DNA from: Gordonia effusa NBRC 100432
Lineage (GTDB): Bacteria; Actinomycetota; Actinomycetes; Mycobacteriales; Mycobacteriaceae
DNA length: 34,202 bases
Assembly: GCF_000241305.1 (NCBI RefSeq)
Contig: NZ_BAEH01000093.1
Coordinates: 1 to 34,202 of the forward strand
Reading direction: 5' to 3'
The notes under the pieces are model-generated. The model was not told where the DNA came from. It did not search any database and saw only the letters and a program-made list of their open reading frames with translations. Made by a program: the position numbers and the translations under genes. Below, piece by piece: positions 16,245-23,920 of the stretch (position 1 is its first letter; every line of letters begins with the position of its first letter).

Positions 16245-17684
16245 ATGTCACCGTCATTCGCAGTAGTCGGTTCCGGTGGAATCGACCACGCAATCGCAAT
16301 TGCCGATCGTGCTATTCGCAACGTCCCCGCCTATGCCGCACATATTCGTGCGGCGTCGCCCTCGTGTGGTTCGGTACGCACTGTCGACGACTTCCGGTCA
16401 CTTCCGCCGATGACCAAATCCAATTACCTCGCTGTGCATCCGCGGACGCATATGCTGTGGCATTCGGATGCGGCATCGGCTGGAATCTGGACGACGTCAT
16501 CTGGCTCGACCGGCGTCTGCACCTACTTTCCCGGCGACGACGTCGCGACCAACGACGGCGCCGGGTTCTTCGACTCGATCTTCACCGCGAACTTCGGCTC
16601 GCGTTCACGCACCACCTTGGTCATCAACGCGTTCGCGATGGGAACCTGGATTGGCGGGACCTATACCCTGCTCGGTCTGCTGGAACTGCGCAGACGGGGC
16701 CATCGACTGTCCTTGATAACACCCGGCATGAACATCGATACGATCCTTACCGCGTTGACTGATTTGGCACCCTGCTATGACCAGGTGGTCATTGCCGGGT
16801 ATCCGCCGTTCATCAAAGACACCCTCGACGCCGCACCCTCACATCTGCTGACCAACGACATCAAAATCCTGCTCGCTGGTGAGGCGATCACTGAGACGTG
16901 GCGCGACCATCTACTCGCTAAGCTCGGTAAACCACAAGAGCCAGAACGGATTTGCTTGATGTATGGCACCGCAGACGCTGGCGTCATCGCATTTGAAACA
17001 CCGGTCACGACGGCCGTTCGGCGGGCAGCCGATAGCGACTCCACGCTGCGGAATGCGCTCTTCGGCGACACCACGATCTTGCCGACCTTCACCGAAGTAG
17101 ACCCAATGCTGCGGTTCGTCGAAGTCGATGACGACGGCTATCTGCTGTTCACCATCGACGCCGCGCTCCCGCTGATCCGCTATCGGATCAACGACCGCGG
17201 AGCCGTGCACAGCGGCGCGCGATTGCGCGAGATTGTCGCTGCACATGGCGACGGCGAGCTGAGCCAGCACATCGACTCGAGCGCTGTGTTCCTGTCGCTG
17301 ACCGGGCGGCCCGACGTCGCGGCTACGTTCTACTCGCTCAACATTTACGACGGCAACCTGCGAGCGGCGTTCGAGCATCCGGCAATGTCCTCGGCACTTA
17401 CCGGCAAATTTGTCATCGATACCGGCGTCGACCATGAGCAGAACCAGACGCTGCGCATCCATGCCGAACTGTCCGCGCAGACCAGACCCGACGACGGGCT
17501 GTGCCGCGACCTCACGGCACTCTGCCTGGAAGCGCTGCGCGACACCAACGCCGAATATCACGAACTTCACCGCACCCGCGGGCAATCCGCCGTGCCAGTG
17601 ATAGAGCTGCACGGATTCGGGACGCACCATTTCGAGCGAACCGGCCCCAAGCACAAATCCACGATCCGTACCGGAGGGGAGTAG
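16245..17684 (+). CDS. PaaK-like adenylate-forming enzyme
   Basis: The 479-residue protein belongs to the phenylacetate-CoA ligase (PaaK/CapK/LuxE-like) branch of adenylate-forming enzymes. TTSSGSTGVCTYF at residues 83-95 is the phosphate-binding P-loop, YGTADAG at 240-246 corresponds to the YGxTE motif, and LIRYRINDRG at 310-319 matches LIRYRTGD. These enzymes activate a carboxylate as an acyl adenylate and then pass it to CoA or another acceptor. The acid is unknown. ATG 16245 is preceded by AAGGAGC. An upstream frame to 16098 runs across the divergent gene's start and is rejected. The ThiF-like gene follows 5 bp after the stop, so the two adenylating enzymes are made together. No phenylacetate degradation genes are present, so paaK is not an apt name. 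Confidence 0.8.
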   Translation: MSPSFAVVGSGGIDHAIAIADRAIRNVPAYAAHIRAASPSCGSVRTVDDFRSLPPMTKSNYLAVHPRTHMLWHSDAASAGIWTTSSGSTGVCTYFPGDDVATNDGAGFFDSIFTANFGSRSRTTLVINAFAMGTWIGGTYTLLGLLELRRRGHRLSLITPGMNIDTILTALTDLAPCYDQVVIAGYPPFIKDTLDAAPSHLLTNDIKILLAGEAITETWRDHLLAKLGKPQEPERICLMYGTADAGVIAFETPVTTAVRRAADSDSTLRNALFGDTTILPTFTEVDPMLRFVEVDDDGYLLFTIDAALPLIRYRINDRGAVHSGARLREIVAAHGDGELSQHIDSSAVFLSLTGRPDVAATFYSLNIYDGNLRAAFEHPAMSSALTGKFVIDTGVDHEQNQTLRIHAELSAQTRPDDGLCRDLTALCLEALRDTNAEYHELHRTRGQSAVPVIELHGFGTHHFERTGPKHKSTIRTGGE

Positions 17685-17689
17685 TTGCG

Positions 17690-18706
17690 ATGATCGACAT
17701 TATTTCCCCTGAGTACGCCGAACGAATCGACGAATTACGCTGTGCCGGTTATGCATTCGTCGACGGATGGCTCACCGCCGGACCAGAGCTGGCCGCCCTC
17801 TCTCAGCTAGCCTCCGGTCCCGACCCTATTGCCGAAAAGGACTTCGACGCTCTGAGCCGATACATCGTGTACCCGTGGCGGCGCACCGTGGTGCGGTTAC
17901 CCGACGAGCGCGTGTGGCACCTGTTGCGAACGTCGCGAAATCGCTACCTCATCACCGATGACGAACAGGCCGAGTGGGGGAGGGCGGTTGTGGCTATCGC
18001 CGGGCTGTCGGTCGGCGCATCCGCGCTGCACGCGTGTGCGCTAACCGGCGCTCGACACTTTCACATCGCCGACCCCGACGCGCTCGGACCGACGAACCTC
18101 AACCGGCTGGCGGGGTCGGTATGCGACCTCGGCGCACCGAAGAGGGTGATCGCACAACGCAGGTTGCTCGAAGCAGATCCGTACACACAGGTGACGGCGT
18201 TCGGCGGCTATTCCCCGGAAAACGCCGCCGAGTTCTTCGGTTTCGGCGACACGCGGGCTCGGGTGATCGTCGAGGAGATGGACGACCTGGCAATGAAAGT
18301 CGATCTCCGTCGTCGCGCACGGGATGCGGGGATTCCGGTCATCATGGTCACTGACGTCGGTGACGACGTCATCGCCGACGTAGAGCGTTACGACCTCGAC
18401 CCAACCTATCCACTGTTCCACGGTCGTGCGCCGGACATCGCCGACCTGACCGTCGAGCAACTGCGCGATCCGAAGCATCGAGTTGCCATCGCCGGAGCGA
18501 TTGTCGGCGACGACATCGGACCACGCTTGAGAACTGCCCTGACCGAAGTCGGCCGCAGCATCGTCACGTGGCCGCAATTAGGTTCTGCCGCAACGCTTGC
18601 CGGGGCGGTAGCTAGCGTGCTCGCGCGCAAGATCGTCTGTGGCGATGACATTCCGTCGGGCCGCGGTCATCTACGCGTGGATCAGATGTCGTTGTCCGCC
18701 AAGTAA
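17690..18706 (+). CDS. ThiF/MoeB-like E1-type adenylyltransferase
   Basis: The 338-residue protein has an N-terminal region of about 95 residues, then the E1-like Rossmann fold. This comprises AIAGLSVGASALHACALTGA (103-122), FHIADPDALGPTNLNRL with the nucleotide-binding Asp and the NLNR motif (124-140), and a Lys soon after (KRVIAQ, from 151). Family members adenylate the C-terminal glycine of ubiquitin-like sulfur carriers or small peptides. I see no paired CxxC zinc motif, which MoeB-type proteins usually have. No ubiquitin-like carrier gene is nearby either, so the substrate is open. The ATG follows GGAGGGGAG by 8 bases and the PaaK-like gene by 5 bp. It resembles the mycobacterial ThiF-like protein annotated MoeW, but that is from memory. 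Convergent with the next gene, 5 bp apart. Confidence 0.8.
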   Translation: MIDIISPEYAERIDELRCAGYAFVDGWLTAGPELAALSQLASGPDPIAEKDFDALSRYIVYPWRRTVVRLPDERVWHLLRTSRNRYLITDDEQAEWGRAVVAIAGLSVGASALHACALTGARHFHIADPDALGPTNLNRLAGSVCDLGAPKRVIAQRRLLEADPYTQVTAFGGYSPENAAEFFGFGDTRARVIVEEMDDLAMKVDLRRRARDAGIPVIMVTDVGDDVIADVERYDLDPTYPLFHGRAPDIADLTVEQLRDPKHRVAIAGAIVGDDIGPRLRTALTEVGRSIVTWPQLGSAATLAGAVASVLARKIVCGDDIPSGRGHLRVDQMSLSAK

Positions 18707-18711
18707 TTTGG

Positions 18712-19446
18712 TCAGCGCGGCATGGGCCCAAGCACGTCGGAGTGCCCATGCCGCCTGCACCAGCTGACGATGTAACGCGCATGCAGTCCGCACCAGCGGT
18801 ATACCGACGCTTGCGTCAACGGCAACGACTCGTCATGTTCGTCCCGGCGCGTAATAATCGGTCCCAAATAGGTACTCGCAACCTTATTCGCGGTATTCGG
18901 CGACACTTTGGCCGCACGTGCGAGCGACGCGCTATCGCATGCCGCGCCCGAGGCGATAGCACCCGCGAGACGTCCGGCGGTGTGTCCGCGCTGACCGACG
19001 AACATTTCGTAGAGAGGCGGTCGTGAGCGAACCGGCGGCCGTGACGGCAGACGACGGCCGAGCGCGACGGTGCGGATCGCCGACACCAGCGGCGCGAGTC
19101 CCTCTGACTTGGCGATGACCCCGGAAACCTCTGGGCGCAATCGAGCCTCGTCGATGTGGTCCTGTTCCATGCTGTGCCCTTGGCAGGCGAGCAACACGGG
19201 GGCAAGCCGATTGGCGTTGCGAAGATTGTCAATCACGTCTAGGCCGTCGAAGATCCACTCGACCTCGGGGCGATTCCAGATCAGGTCGGCGACGACCGTG
19301 TCGAACCGAACTCGGCCGGTCACACTCCTGATGAATTCGTCTTGAGTCGCGGCAACCTCTACCGGGGCGCCGCCGAACGCGGACTCAAGTGGCCCGGCAA
19401 CAACATGTCCCAACGGGGACGCGACGAGAATTCGCATATCTGACAC
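18712..19446 (-). CDS. Response-regulator-like protein with C-terminal HTH
   Basis: This 244-residue protein opens with a receiver-like domain. RILVASPLGHV forms strand 1, D54 in VVADLIW takes the phospho-acceptor position, VLLACQG the fourth strand, and K113 in GVIAKSEGLAPLVSAIRTVALGRR the conserved Lys. The acidic pair after strand 1 is missing (ASPLG instead of DD), so phosphorylation is uncertain. The C-terminal part (about 150-200) contains a helix-turn-helix-like stretch, SASLARAAKVSPNTANKVASTY. The remaining 40 residues are rich in Arg/His/Trp. The start is GTG 19446; an ATG three codons later is possible. No kinase is adjacent. It is divergent from the LuxR-type regulator at 19620, and a perfect inverted repeat lies just upstream of its start. 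Confidence 0.7.
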   Translation of the reverse strand: MSDMRILVASPLGHVVAGPLESAFGGAPVEVAATQDEFIRSVTGRVRFDTVVADLIWNRPEVEWIFDGLDVIDNLRNANRLAPVLLACQGHSMEQDHIDEARLRPEVSGVIAKSEGLAPLVSAIRTVALGRRLPSRPPVRSRPPLYEMFVGQRGHTAGRLAGAIASGAACDSASLARAAKVSPNTANKVASTYLGPIITRRDEHDESLPLTQASVYRWCGLHARYIVSWCRRHGHSDVLGPMPR

Positions 19447-19458
19447 GGTTCGATCTTT

Positions 19459-19480
19459 GCACGATTCTTAGTAATCGTGC
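19459..19480. promoter_or_regulatory. Perfect inverted repeat in the regulator-regulator intergenic region
   Basis: GCACGATT-CTTAGT-AATCGTGC has 8-bp perfect arms and a 6-bp spacer, and its edge is 13 bp from the GTG of the leftward regulator. Position and symmetry fit an operator for one of the two divergently transcribed regulators, most simply autoregulation of the leftward one. As a hairpin in the leader RNA it would be short. Confidence 0.45.
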
Positions 19481-19619
19481 GTGATCAGGCATGGCGCCTT
19501 GGACTTCGGGGCGCCAAATGCATAATTCCGGACCCGACGAGTGGTTAGGAGTGCTGACAGTCAATTCTCGGCGTCGGAATCTGGTTAGGCCCTGAAACAG
19601 ACCAGCCCGAGGACAGGCG

Positions 19620-20321
19620 ATGCAATCCGACTCAGATACCTCCCCCACGCATGGTGACGTGGCGGCGACGACACCCGTGGTGGCCGTCATCGCTGAACAC
19701 GACATTCTCGACGCGGCGATCGTGGCTCTGGTGGAGAAGCTCGGATATGTGGCCGTTATCCACGACATCGACACGCCCGGCGCGCGCCTAGCCGGGTATG
19801 CCGTCGTCGTGGTGACCAGGTCTCCGCAGCGATACGGCCTACTGGCCACCCTGCTGCGATACCGTCTCGCCACGATTGTCGGTATCACCGTGTCCGGCGG
19901 CAAAGCGCCGACCGCGGATGGAATCGCAACGGCCACCGGCGCAGCACAACTGGCCGCCGTGTTATCCGACGTTGCGAACCGGCACCAGCGCCTTATCTAC
20001 TGCGAAACACCCGACGAGACGGCGAATCCTCGAGTGCATCTGACCGAGCGAGAACTCCAAGTCCTCAAAACCTATGTGTCTGGTGAGACTATCGCTGCCA
20101 CCGCGATCAACTACGGCATCACCGAGAGCACGGTTCGCGAGCACTATCGGCGCGTAAAGATTCGCTACGCGCGGGCCGGGCGGACGGTCAGTAACAAGGC
20201 TCATATGCTCCTCGCGTTGGTCGACGACGGCTGGCTCACCACCAACATCGCCGCGAAGACTCAACAAATCGCGGAGTCGGCCGAACCGCCGTCGACAGTC
20301 ACCGAAGTGAACAACGCCTGA
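19620..20321 (+). CDS. LuxR/NarL-type regulator with degenerate receiver domain
   Basis: This 233-residue protein ends with a clear LuxR/NarL helix-turn-helix at about 140-185: HLTERELQVLKTYVSGETI, then INYGITESTVREHYRRVKIRYA. The N-terminal 20-120 folds like a receiver (VVAVIAEHDILDAAIVALVEK as first strand and helix). The residue after strand 3 that should be the phospho-acceptor Asp is replaced (AVVVVTRSPQR), and the conserved Lys is not evident. It is therefore likely a phosphorylation-independent or ligand-responding atypical regulator. No kinase is adjacent. It sits at the end of the PaaK/ThiF/P450 cluster, pointing away from it, and the second 69-bp palindromic element begins 5 bp after its stop codon. 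Confidence 0.78.
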   Translation: MQSDSDTSPTHGDVAATTPVVAVIAEHDILDAAIVALVEKLGYVAVIHDIDTPGARLAGYAVVVVTRSPQRYGLLATLLRYRLATIVGITVSGGKAPTADGIATATGAAQLAAVLSDVANRHQRLIYCETPDETANPRVHLTERELQVLKTYVSGETIAATAINYGITESTVREHYRRVKIRYARAGRTVSNKAHMLLALVDDGWLTTNIAAKTQQIAESAEPPSTVTEVNNA

Positions 20322-20326
20322 GCTCG

Positions 20327-20395
20327 CTGGAAATGTCCCCGTGACGCGTGCGGGCGGCGATATAGCGCCTGTGCCCACCCCGGGGACATTTCCAG
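20327..20395 (+). repeat. 69-bp palindromic repeat element, copy 2
   Basis: The ends are the same 15-bp perfect inverted repeats as at 1449-1517 (CTGGAAATGTCCCCG / CGGGGACATTTCCAG), with the same length and the same core GGCGGCGATATAGCGCCTG. Only the segments between ends and core differ. It begins 5 bp after the TGA of the LuxR-type regulator. In the sense of that upstream gene it reads in the same orientation as copy 1 does for its gene. The RNA would form a very stable hairpin. Confidence 0.85.
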
Positions 20396-20539
20396 TTAGG
20401 CCGCGCCCGATTTTTCCGCTCTGGGCGAAGGCGTGCCATTCACTTGTACGATGGCCTGGTGTCATGCGTCTCACCTAGGGTGGGATTATTGCGCGAAAAT
20501 ACATCCGCAACCGTGGATCGACAATTGGAGGAACGACTC

Positions 20540-21115
20540 ATGGGCGTGAGCCTGAGCAAGGGCGGGAATGTCTCGCTGACCAAGGAAGCCCCCGGACTGA
20601 CCGCGGTTTCGGTCGGCCTGGGCTGGGATGTCCGCACCACGACCGGCACTGACTTCGACCTTGATGCCAGCGCGATCGGACTCACCACCGATAAGAAGAT
20701 CGTCAACGACGGCTTCTTCGTGTTCTTCAATAACCTCAAGTCTCCCGAGGGCTCGATCGAGCACACCGGCGACAACCTGACCGGCGAGGGCGAAGGCGAC
20801 GACGAGGTCATCAAGGTCAACCTGGCTGCCGTTCCGGCCGAGGTCGACTCGATCACCTTCCCGGTTTCGATCTACGAAGGCTCCGCTCGCAGCCAGTCCT
20901 TCGGCCAAGTCCGCAACGCCTTCATCCGCGTTGTCAACCAGGCCGACGGCAACGAGCTCGCCCGCTACGACCTCTCTGAGGACGCCTCGACCGAGACCGC
21001 CATGATCTTCGGTGAGCTCTACCGCAACGGTGCGGAGTGGAAGTTCCGCGCCATCGGCCAGGGCTACGCCTCGGGACTCTCCGGCATCGCGCGCGACTTC
21101 GGCGTGAATGTCTAA
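20540..21115 (+). CDS. terD: TerD-family stress protein
   Basis: The 191-residue protein is a canonical single-domain TerD. MGVSLSKGGNVSLTK opens the fold. DFDLDASAIGL (38-48) and HTGDNLTGEGEGDDE (75-89) hold the acidic residues that in known TerD structures bind calcium. RNAFIRVVNQADGNELARYDL and the GEWKF-like NGAEWKFRAIGQGY follow in order. The protein should be cytoplasmic. TerD proteins are linked to tellurite, phage and general stress resistance, but their biochemical role is not settled. GGAGGA lies 7 bases before the ATG, which decides this start over an upstream in-frame ATG at 20444. A strong terminator follows, so it is probably a single-gene transcript. The DUF475 TerC-like gene comes next on the same strand. 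Confidence 0.95.
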   Translation: MGVSLSKGGNVSLTKEAPGLTAVSVGLGWDVRTTTGTDFDLDASAIGLTTDKKIVNDGFFVFFNNLKSPEGSIEHTGDNLTGEGEGDDEVIKVNLAAVPAEVDSITFPVSIYEGSARSQSFGQVRNAFIRVVNQADGNELARYDLSEDASTETAMIFGELYRNGAEWKFRAIGQGYASGLSGIARDFGVNV

Positions 21116-21136
21116 GCGCAACAACTGATTTCGCCG

Positions 21137-21180
21137 AACCGCCGACGCTGATCGAGTATCGCCGCAGCGTCGGCGGTTTT
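21137..21180 (+). terminator. Intrinsic terminator after terD
   Basis: A perfect 14-bp stem (AACCGCCGACGCTG with its complement at 21165-21178) around a 14-base loop ends in TTTT. It lies 21 bp after the terD stop. The remaining gap to the next gene (21181-21257) carries only a ribosome site (GAAAGG). Confidence 0.85.
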
Positions 21181-21257
21181 GCGCACACCGGGGCCTGATT
21201 TGTGGCAATTGCACATCGGCCCGGCTTTACCCCCTGACCATTGCACGAAAGGCCATC

Positions 21258-22364
21258 GTGGTACTACGCATTTTCGGCTTGTCGTTTCTCATCACCGCGA
21301 TCTCCCTGGTGGTTGCCGTCCTCTACGGCGGCTGGGAAGCTCTCGCCCTCGTCGCCATCCTCGGCATCCTCGAGGTCTCGCTCTCCTTCGACAACGCGGT
21401 TATCAACGCAACCGTGCTGCGCCGAATGAGTGAGTTCTGGCAGAAGATCTTCCTTACTATCGGTATCGTGATCGCCGTCTTCGGCATGCGGTTGGTATTC
21501 CCGCTGGCGATTGTGTGGATTACCGCCGGCCTCAATCCCGTTGAGGCACTTGACCTCGCGCTCAACCCGCCGACTGACCCCAACGCCGACACCTATGAGT
21601 CGCTGATCACCGCGGCTCATCCGCAGATCGCGTCCTTCGGCGGCATGTTCCTGTTGATGCTCTTCCTCGGATTCGTTCTGGAAGAGAAGGAACTCACCTG
21701 GCTGTCCTGGATCGAACGGCCGCTCGAGCGCATTGGCAAACTCGACTCGCTCGAGGTGGTCATCGCCACCGTATTGCTGGTGTGCACCGCATCCTTCCTC
21801 GTCGACGACGACCACCGCGCGACGGTGATGATCGCCGGTTCCCTCGGCATGATCACCTATATGTTGGTCAACGGGCTCGGCGAATTGTTCAACGTCGAAG
21901 AAGAGGACATCGAACACGAACTTGACGAAAAGGCCGCTGCGACAAAGAAATCCGGCGGACCATCGGAGCTCGCAAAGGCCACCGGCAAAGCCGGCTTCTT
22001 CCTCTTCCTGTACCTCGAAGTCCTCGACGCCTCATTCTCGTTCGATGGGGTCATCGGCGCGTTCGCGATTACCGCGGACCCGATTCTTATCGCGCTCGGC
22101 CTCGGTTTCATCGGTGCGATGTTCGTCCGGTCGCTCACCGTGTACCTGGTTCGCAAGGGCACACTCAGCGAATACGTCTACCTGGAGCATGGCGCCCATT
22201 GGGCGATCGGTGCGCTGGCGTTCATCCTGCTGTACTCGCTGGGCGGCACGCATATCCCCGAGGTCGTCACCGGCCTCATCGGTGTCGTGTTGATCCTGGC
22301 GGCACTGACGTCGAGCATCATCCGACGTCGTCGCGAAGAATCGTTGGAGGCGGCGGCTTCCTAA
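21258..22364 (+). CDS. TerC-like (DUF475) integral membrane protein
   Basis: The 368-residue protein has about eight membrane segments and the two signature half-repeats of the TerC superfamily. These are ILEVSLSFDNAVINA (residues 37-51, with E39, D45 and N46) and LEVLDASFSFDGVIGAF (253-269, with E254 and D263). Conserved acidic residues inside the membrane are thought to bind or carry metal ions such as manganese or calcium. A charged cytoplasmic loop (FNVEEEDIEHELDEKAAATKK) separates the halves. The start is GTG 21258 after GAAAGG. Its closest family is DUF475 (YkoY/TerC-like) rather than classical TerC. Placed next to terD, it probably forms the membrane part of the Ter stress system, where TerC and TerD proteins are proposed to work together. 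Confidence 0.88.
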   Translation: MVLRIFGLSFLITAISLVVAVLYGGWEALALVAILGILEVSLSFDNAVINATVLRRMSEFWQKIFLTIGIVIAVFGMRLVFPLAIVWITAGLNPVEALDLALNPPTDPNADTYESLITAAHPQIASFGGMFLLMLFLGFVLEEKELTWLSWIERPLERIGKLDSLEVVIATVLLVCTASFLVDDDHRATVMIAGSLGMITYMLVNGLGELFNVEEEDIEHELDEKAAATKKSGGPSELAKATGKAGFFLFLYLEVLDASFSFDGVIGAFAITADPILIALGLGFIGAMFVRSLTVYLVRKGTLSEYVYLEHGAHWAIGALAFILLYSLGGTHIPEVVTGLIGVVLILAALTSSIIRRRREESLEAAAS

Positions 22365-22367
22365 CTC

Positions 22368-22431
22368 AATCCCCCCAAACTGGGAGGATCCCCCCTCGCG
22401 GAGGGGGATCCTCCCAGTTTGGGGGGATTTT
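22368..22431. terminator. Very long bidirectional hairpin terminator
   Basis: The left arm starts AATCCCCCCAAACTGGGAGG and the right arm mirrors it, giving a 29-bp stem with a single extra C and a GCG loop. It ends in ATTTT on the plus strand and, read the other way, in a shorter T/A run. It separates the TerC-like gene from the convergent AIM24 genes and can terminate both. Confidence 0.85.
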
Positions 22432-22449
22432 GCAGGCCTCTGGCCTCGA

Positions 22450-23214
22450 CTACTGCTGCTGGCCCAATTGCTGCTGAATCTGCGAGTTGATCTGCTGTAG
22501 CCCCGATGTCGAGATCCCGGGCAATTGCCCGGTGATATTGCGGATCACGTGCTGATCGTTGATGACCTTCTCACTCGATTGCACCAAAACCGTTCCGGCA
22601 CCGGTGAAGTCGAACTGTCGTTCCTCGCCGGAACGCACACCTAAGCCGTGTCCCGCGGCGGCGATGAAACTCGATACCCACGCCTGGTCGTAGTGGTGAC
22701 TCGGTGACGGGCAATCTGCCCAGCCGACCATCGCCTCCGGATCAACGCGCACCGGCGGCTCGACGAACATCACCGGACCATTCGACGACGCCAAGAACTT
22801 GCCCGTGCCCACGAGCGTTACGAAACCCGGCACGATCGACTGGTTCAACGACAGATTCGGTTCGAACGCAAGGAGATTCGACGCACGGATGGTGAGGTTG
22901 CCGTTGTCTTCGAGGTCGTAGGAATTGATGTCATAGCCGCGATCGCCGATGATCAGTTTGCCGTGGCCCTCCGCGACGACATAGTCGCCCAAATAGAGCG
23001 GCGCGGAGAACTGCTGCGACACCATCTGAAGGAGCTGTCCCTGCAAACCGTGCTGCAGCGACGTGAAGTTCATCTGCCCGTAATAGGCGATCATCGCGCC
23101 TTTGGACAGAAACCACGGCTTAGCCAGGTCGATGCAGAACGAGTATTGATTGTCCGGGATGTTGTCGTCCACCGGGAGGTTGTTGGGGCTCCAGACGGTA
23201 TTGAGCTGGCTCAT
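22450..23214 (-). CDS. AIM24-family protein (third of three)
   Basis: This 254-residue protein is the most diverged of three consecutive AIM24 (TRAP-like beta-sandwich) proteins. LSKGAMIAYYGQMNFTS, YLGDYVVAEGHGKLIIGDRGYDI, LLAFEPNLSL and RQFDFTGAGTVLVQSSEKV correspond in order to the repeated strands of its two neighbours. About 25 extra residues of low-complexity Gln-rich sequence end the protein (ISTSGLQQINSQIQQQLGQQ). No signal peptide or membrane helix is visible. AIM24 was named for a mitochondrial protein, and the bacterial role is unknown. Homologues are found in actinobacterial Ter neighbourhoods, as here. Its ATG overlaps the stop of the preceding paralogue by 4 bp, implying coupled translation and perhaps a heteromeric complex. 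Confidence 0.85.
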   Translation of the reverse strand: MSQLNTVWSPNNLPVDDNIPDNQYSFCIDLAKPWFLSKGAMIAYYGQMNFTSLQHGLQGQLLQMVSQQFSAPLYLGDYVVAEGHGKLIIGDRGYDINSYDLEDNGNLTIRASNLLAFEPNLSLNQSIVPGFVTLVGTGKFLASSNGPVMFVEPPVRVDPEAMVGWADCPSPSHHYDQAWVSSFIAAAGHGLGVRSGEERQFDFTGAGTVLVQSSEKVINDQHVIRNITGQLPGISTSGLQQINSQIQQQLGQQQ

Positions 23215-23909
23215 AGTCGATGCTCCGATGCTTGCACGAACACCACACCCTGCCCGGTGCAGTCGAGTTGAAAGGCTTCGCCGCCGGTGCGGCCCATATT
23301 GCGGAAGCTCACCGTCGAACGCAGGTTGGTCTGAATCTGTCCGACCGACGCCGCGAACGCCTGCGGGTCCACAGTCAGCGGACTATTCGGAGTCACCTGC
23401 AACTGAATGAAGCCGCCGTGACCCAGAATGACCGCGGTGCCGACGCCGGTGAGTTGCGTCGTGAACATGCCTTGCCCAGTCGCGACTCCGCTTGCGGCCG
23501 AACGCAATGCGCCCATAAGACCGCCGCCGCCTCCGCCCCCGCCGCCCGACGACGTCGTCGACACCACCGACGCCTGCAGTCCCTGGGTGTAGGCCAGGAG
23601 CCTCGACGCTTCGACGCGCATCTCGCCGCCCTGGCTCATATCAACGACTTCCAATTCGAGCCCGCGATACCCGTAGTGCACGACGCCGTTGCCCTGCGCG
23701 ATCATCGTGGCCTCGTGTTCGCCCTGCATCATTCGACCGGCCATCCCCGCGAGGCCACCCATTCCACCGCCACCGCCCATGCCGGGAATCTGATGGGGCT
23801 GGAAGAAGACCTGACCGGTGTAGAACAACATCGCTCCACGCCGCGCGACGATCTGCCCCGCCTGGGCCAGATTGACCGATACCACCTTGCTGTTGACCTT
23901 GGTAAACAT
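23211..23909 (-). CDS. AIM24-family protein (second of three)
   Basis: This 232-residue paralogue has the core AIM24 pattern: ARRGAMLFYTGQVFF, GNGVVHYGYRGLELEVVDM, LLAYTQGLQASV, GMFTTQLTGVGTAVILGHGGF, and a closing FQLDCTGQGVVFVQAS. Two glycine-rich insertions (GMGGGGGMGGLAGMAG near residue 45 and nine consecutive Gly near 135) interrupt loops and are probably flexible. AGGGAGGA precedes the ATG, 11 bp after the first paralogue. The tight spacing on both sides puts all three genes in one transcript. The family function is unknown. Multimeric ring-like assemblies have been suggested for related folds, which I cannot test here. Confidence 0.87.
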   Translation of the reverse strand: MFTKVNSKVVSVNLAQAGQIVARRGAMLFYTGQVFFQPHQIPGMGGGGGMGGLAGMAGRMMQGEHEATMIAQGNGVVHYGYRGLELEVVDMSQGGEMRVEASRLLAYTQGLQASVVSTTSSGGGGGGGGGLMGALRSAASGVATGQGMFTTQLTGVGTAVILGHGGFIQLQVTPNSPLTVDPQAFAASVGQIQTNLRSTVSFRNMGRTGGEAFQLDCTGQGVVFVQASEHRL

Positions 23910-23920
23910 CTGCGTCCTCC

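Noticed and set aside
16245..17684. Annotation as phenylacetate-CoA ligase (paaK)
   Set aside because: Only the superfamily motifs match. No phenylacetate degradation genes are nearby and the substrate is unknown.
20486..21214. 242-residue minus-strand frame over terD
   Set aside because: Complement of an unmistakable TerD gene, and it includes the terminator stem.
20540..22364. Naming the Ter genes as a proven tellurite-resistance system
   Set aside because: TerD/TerC-type proteins are common in stress responses, and nothing in the sequence shows tellurite as the natural agent.
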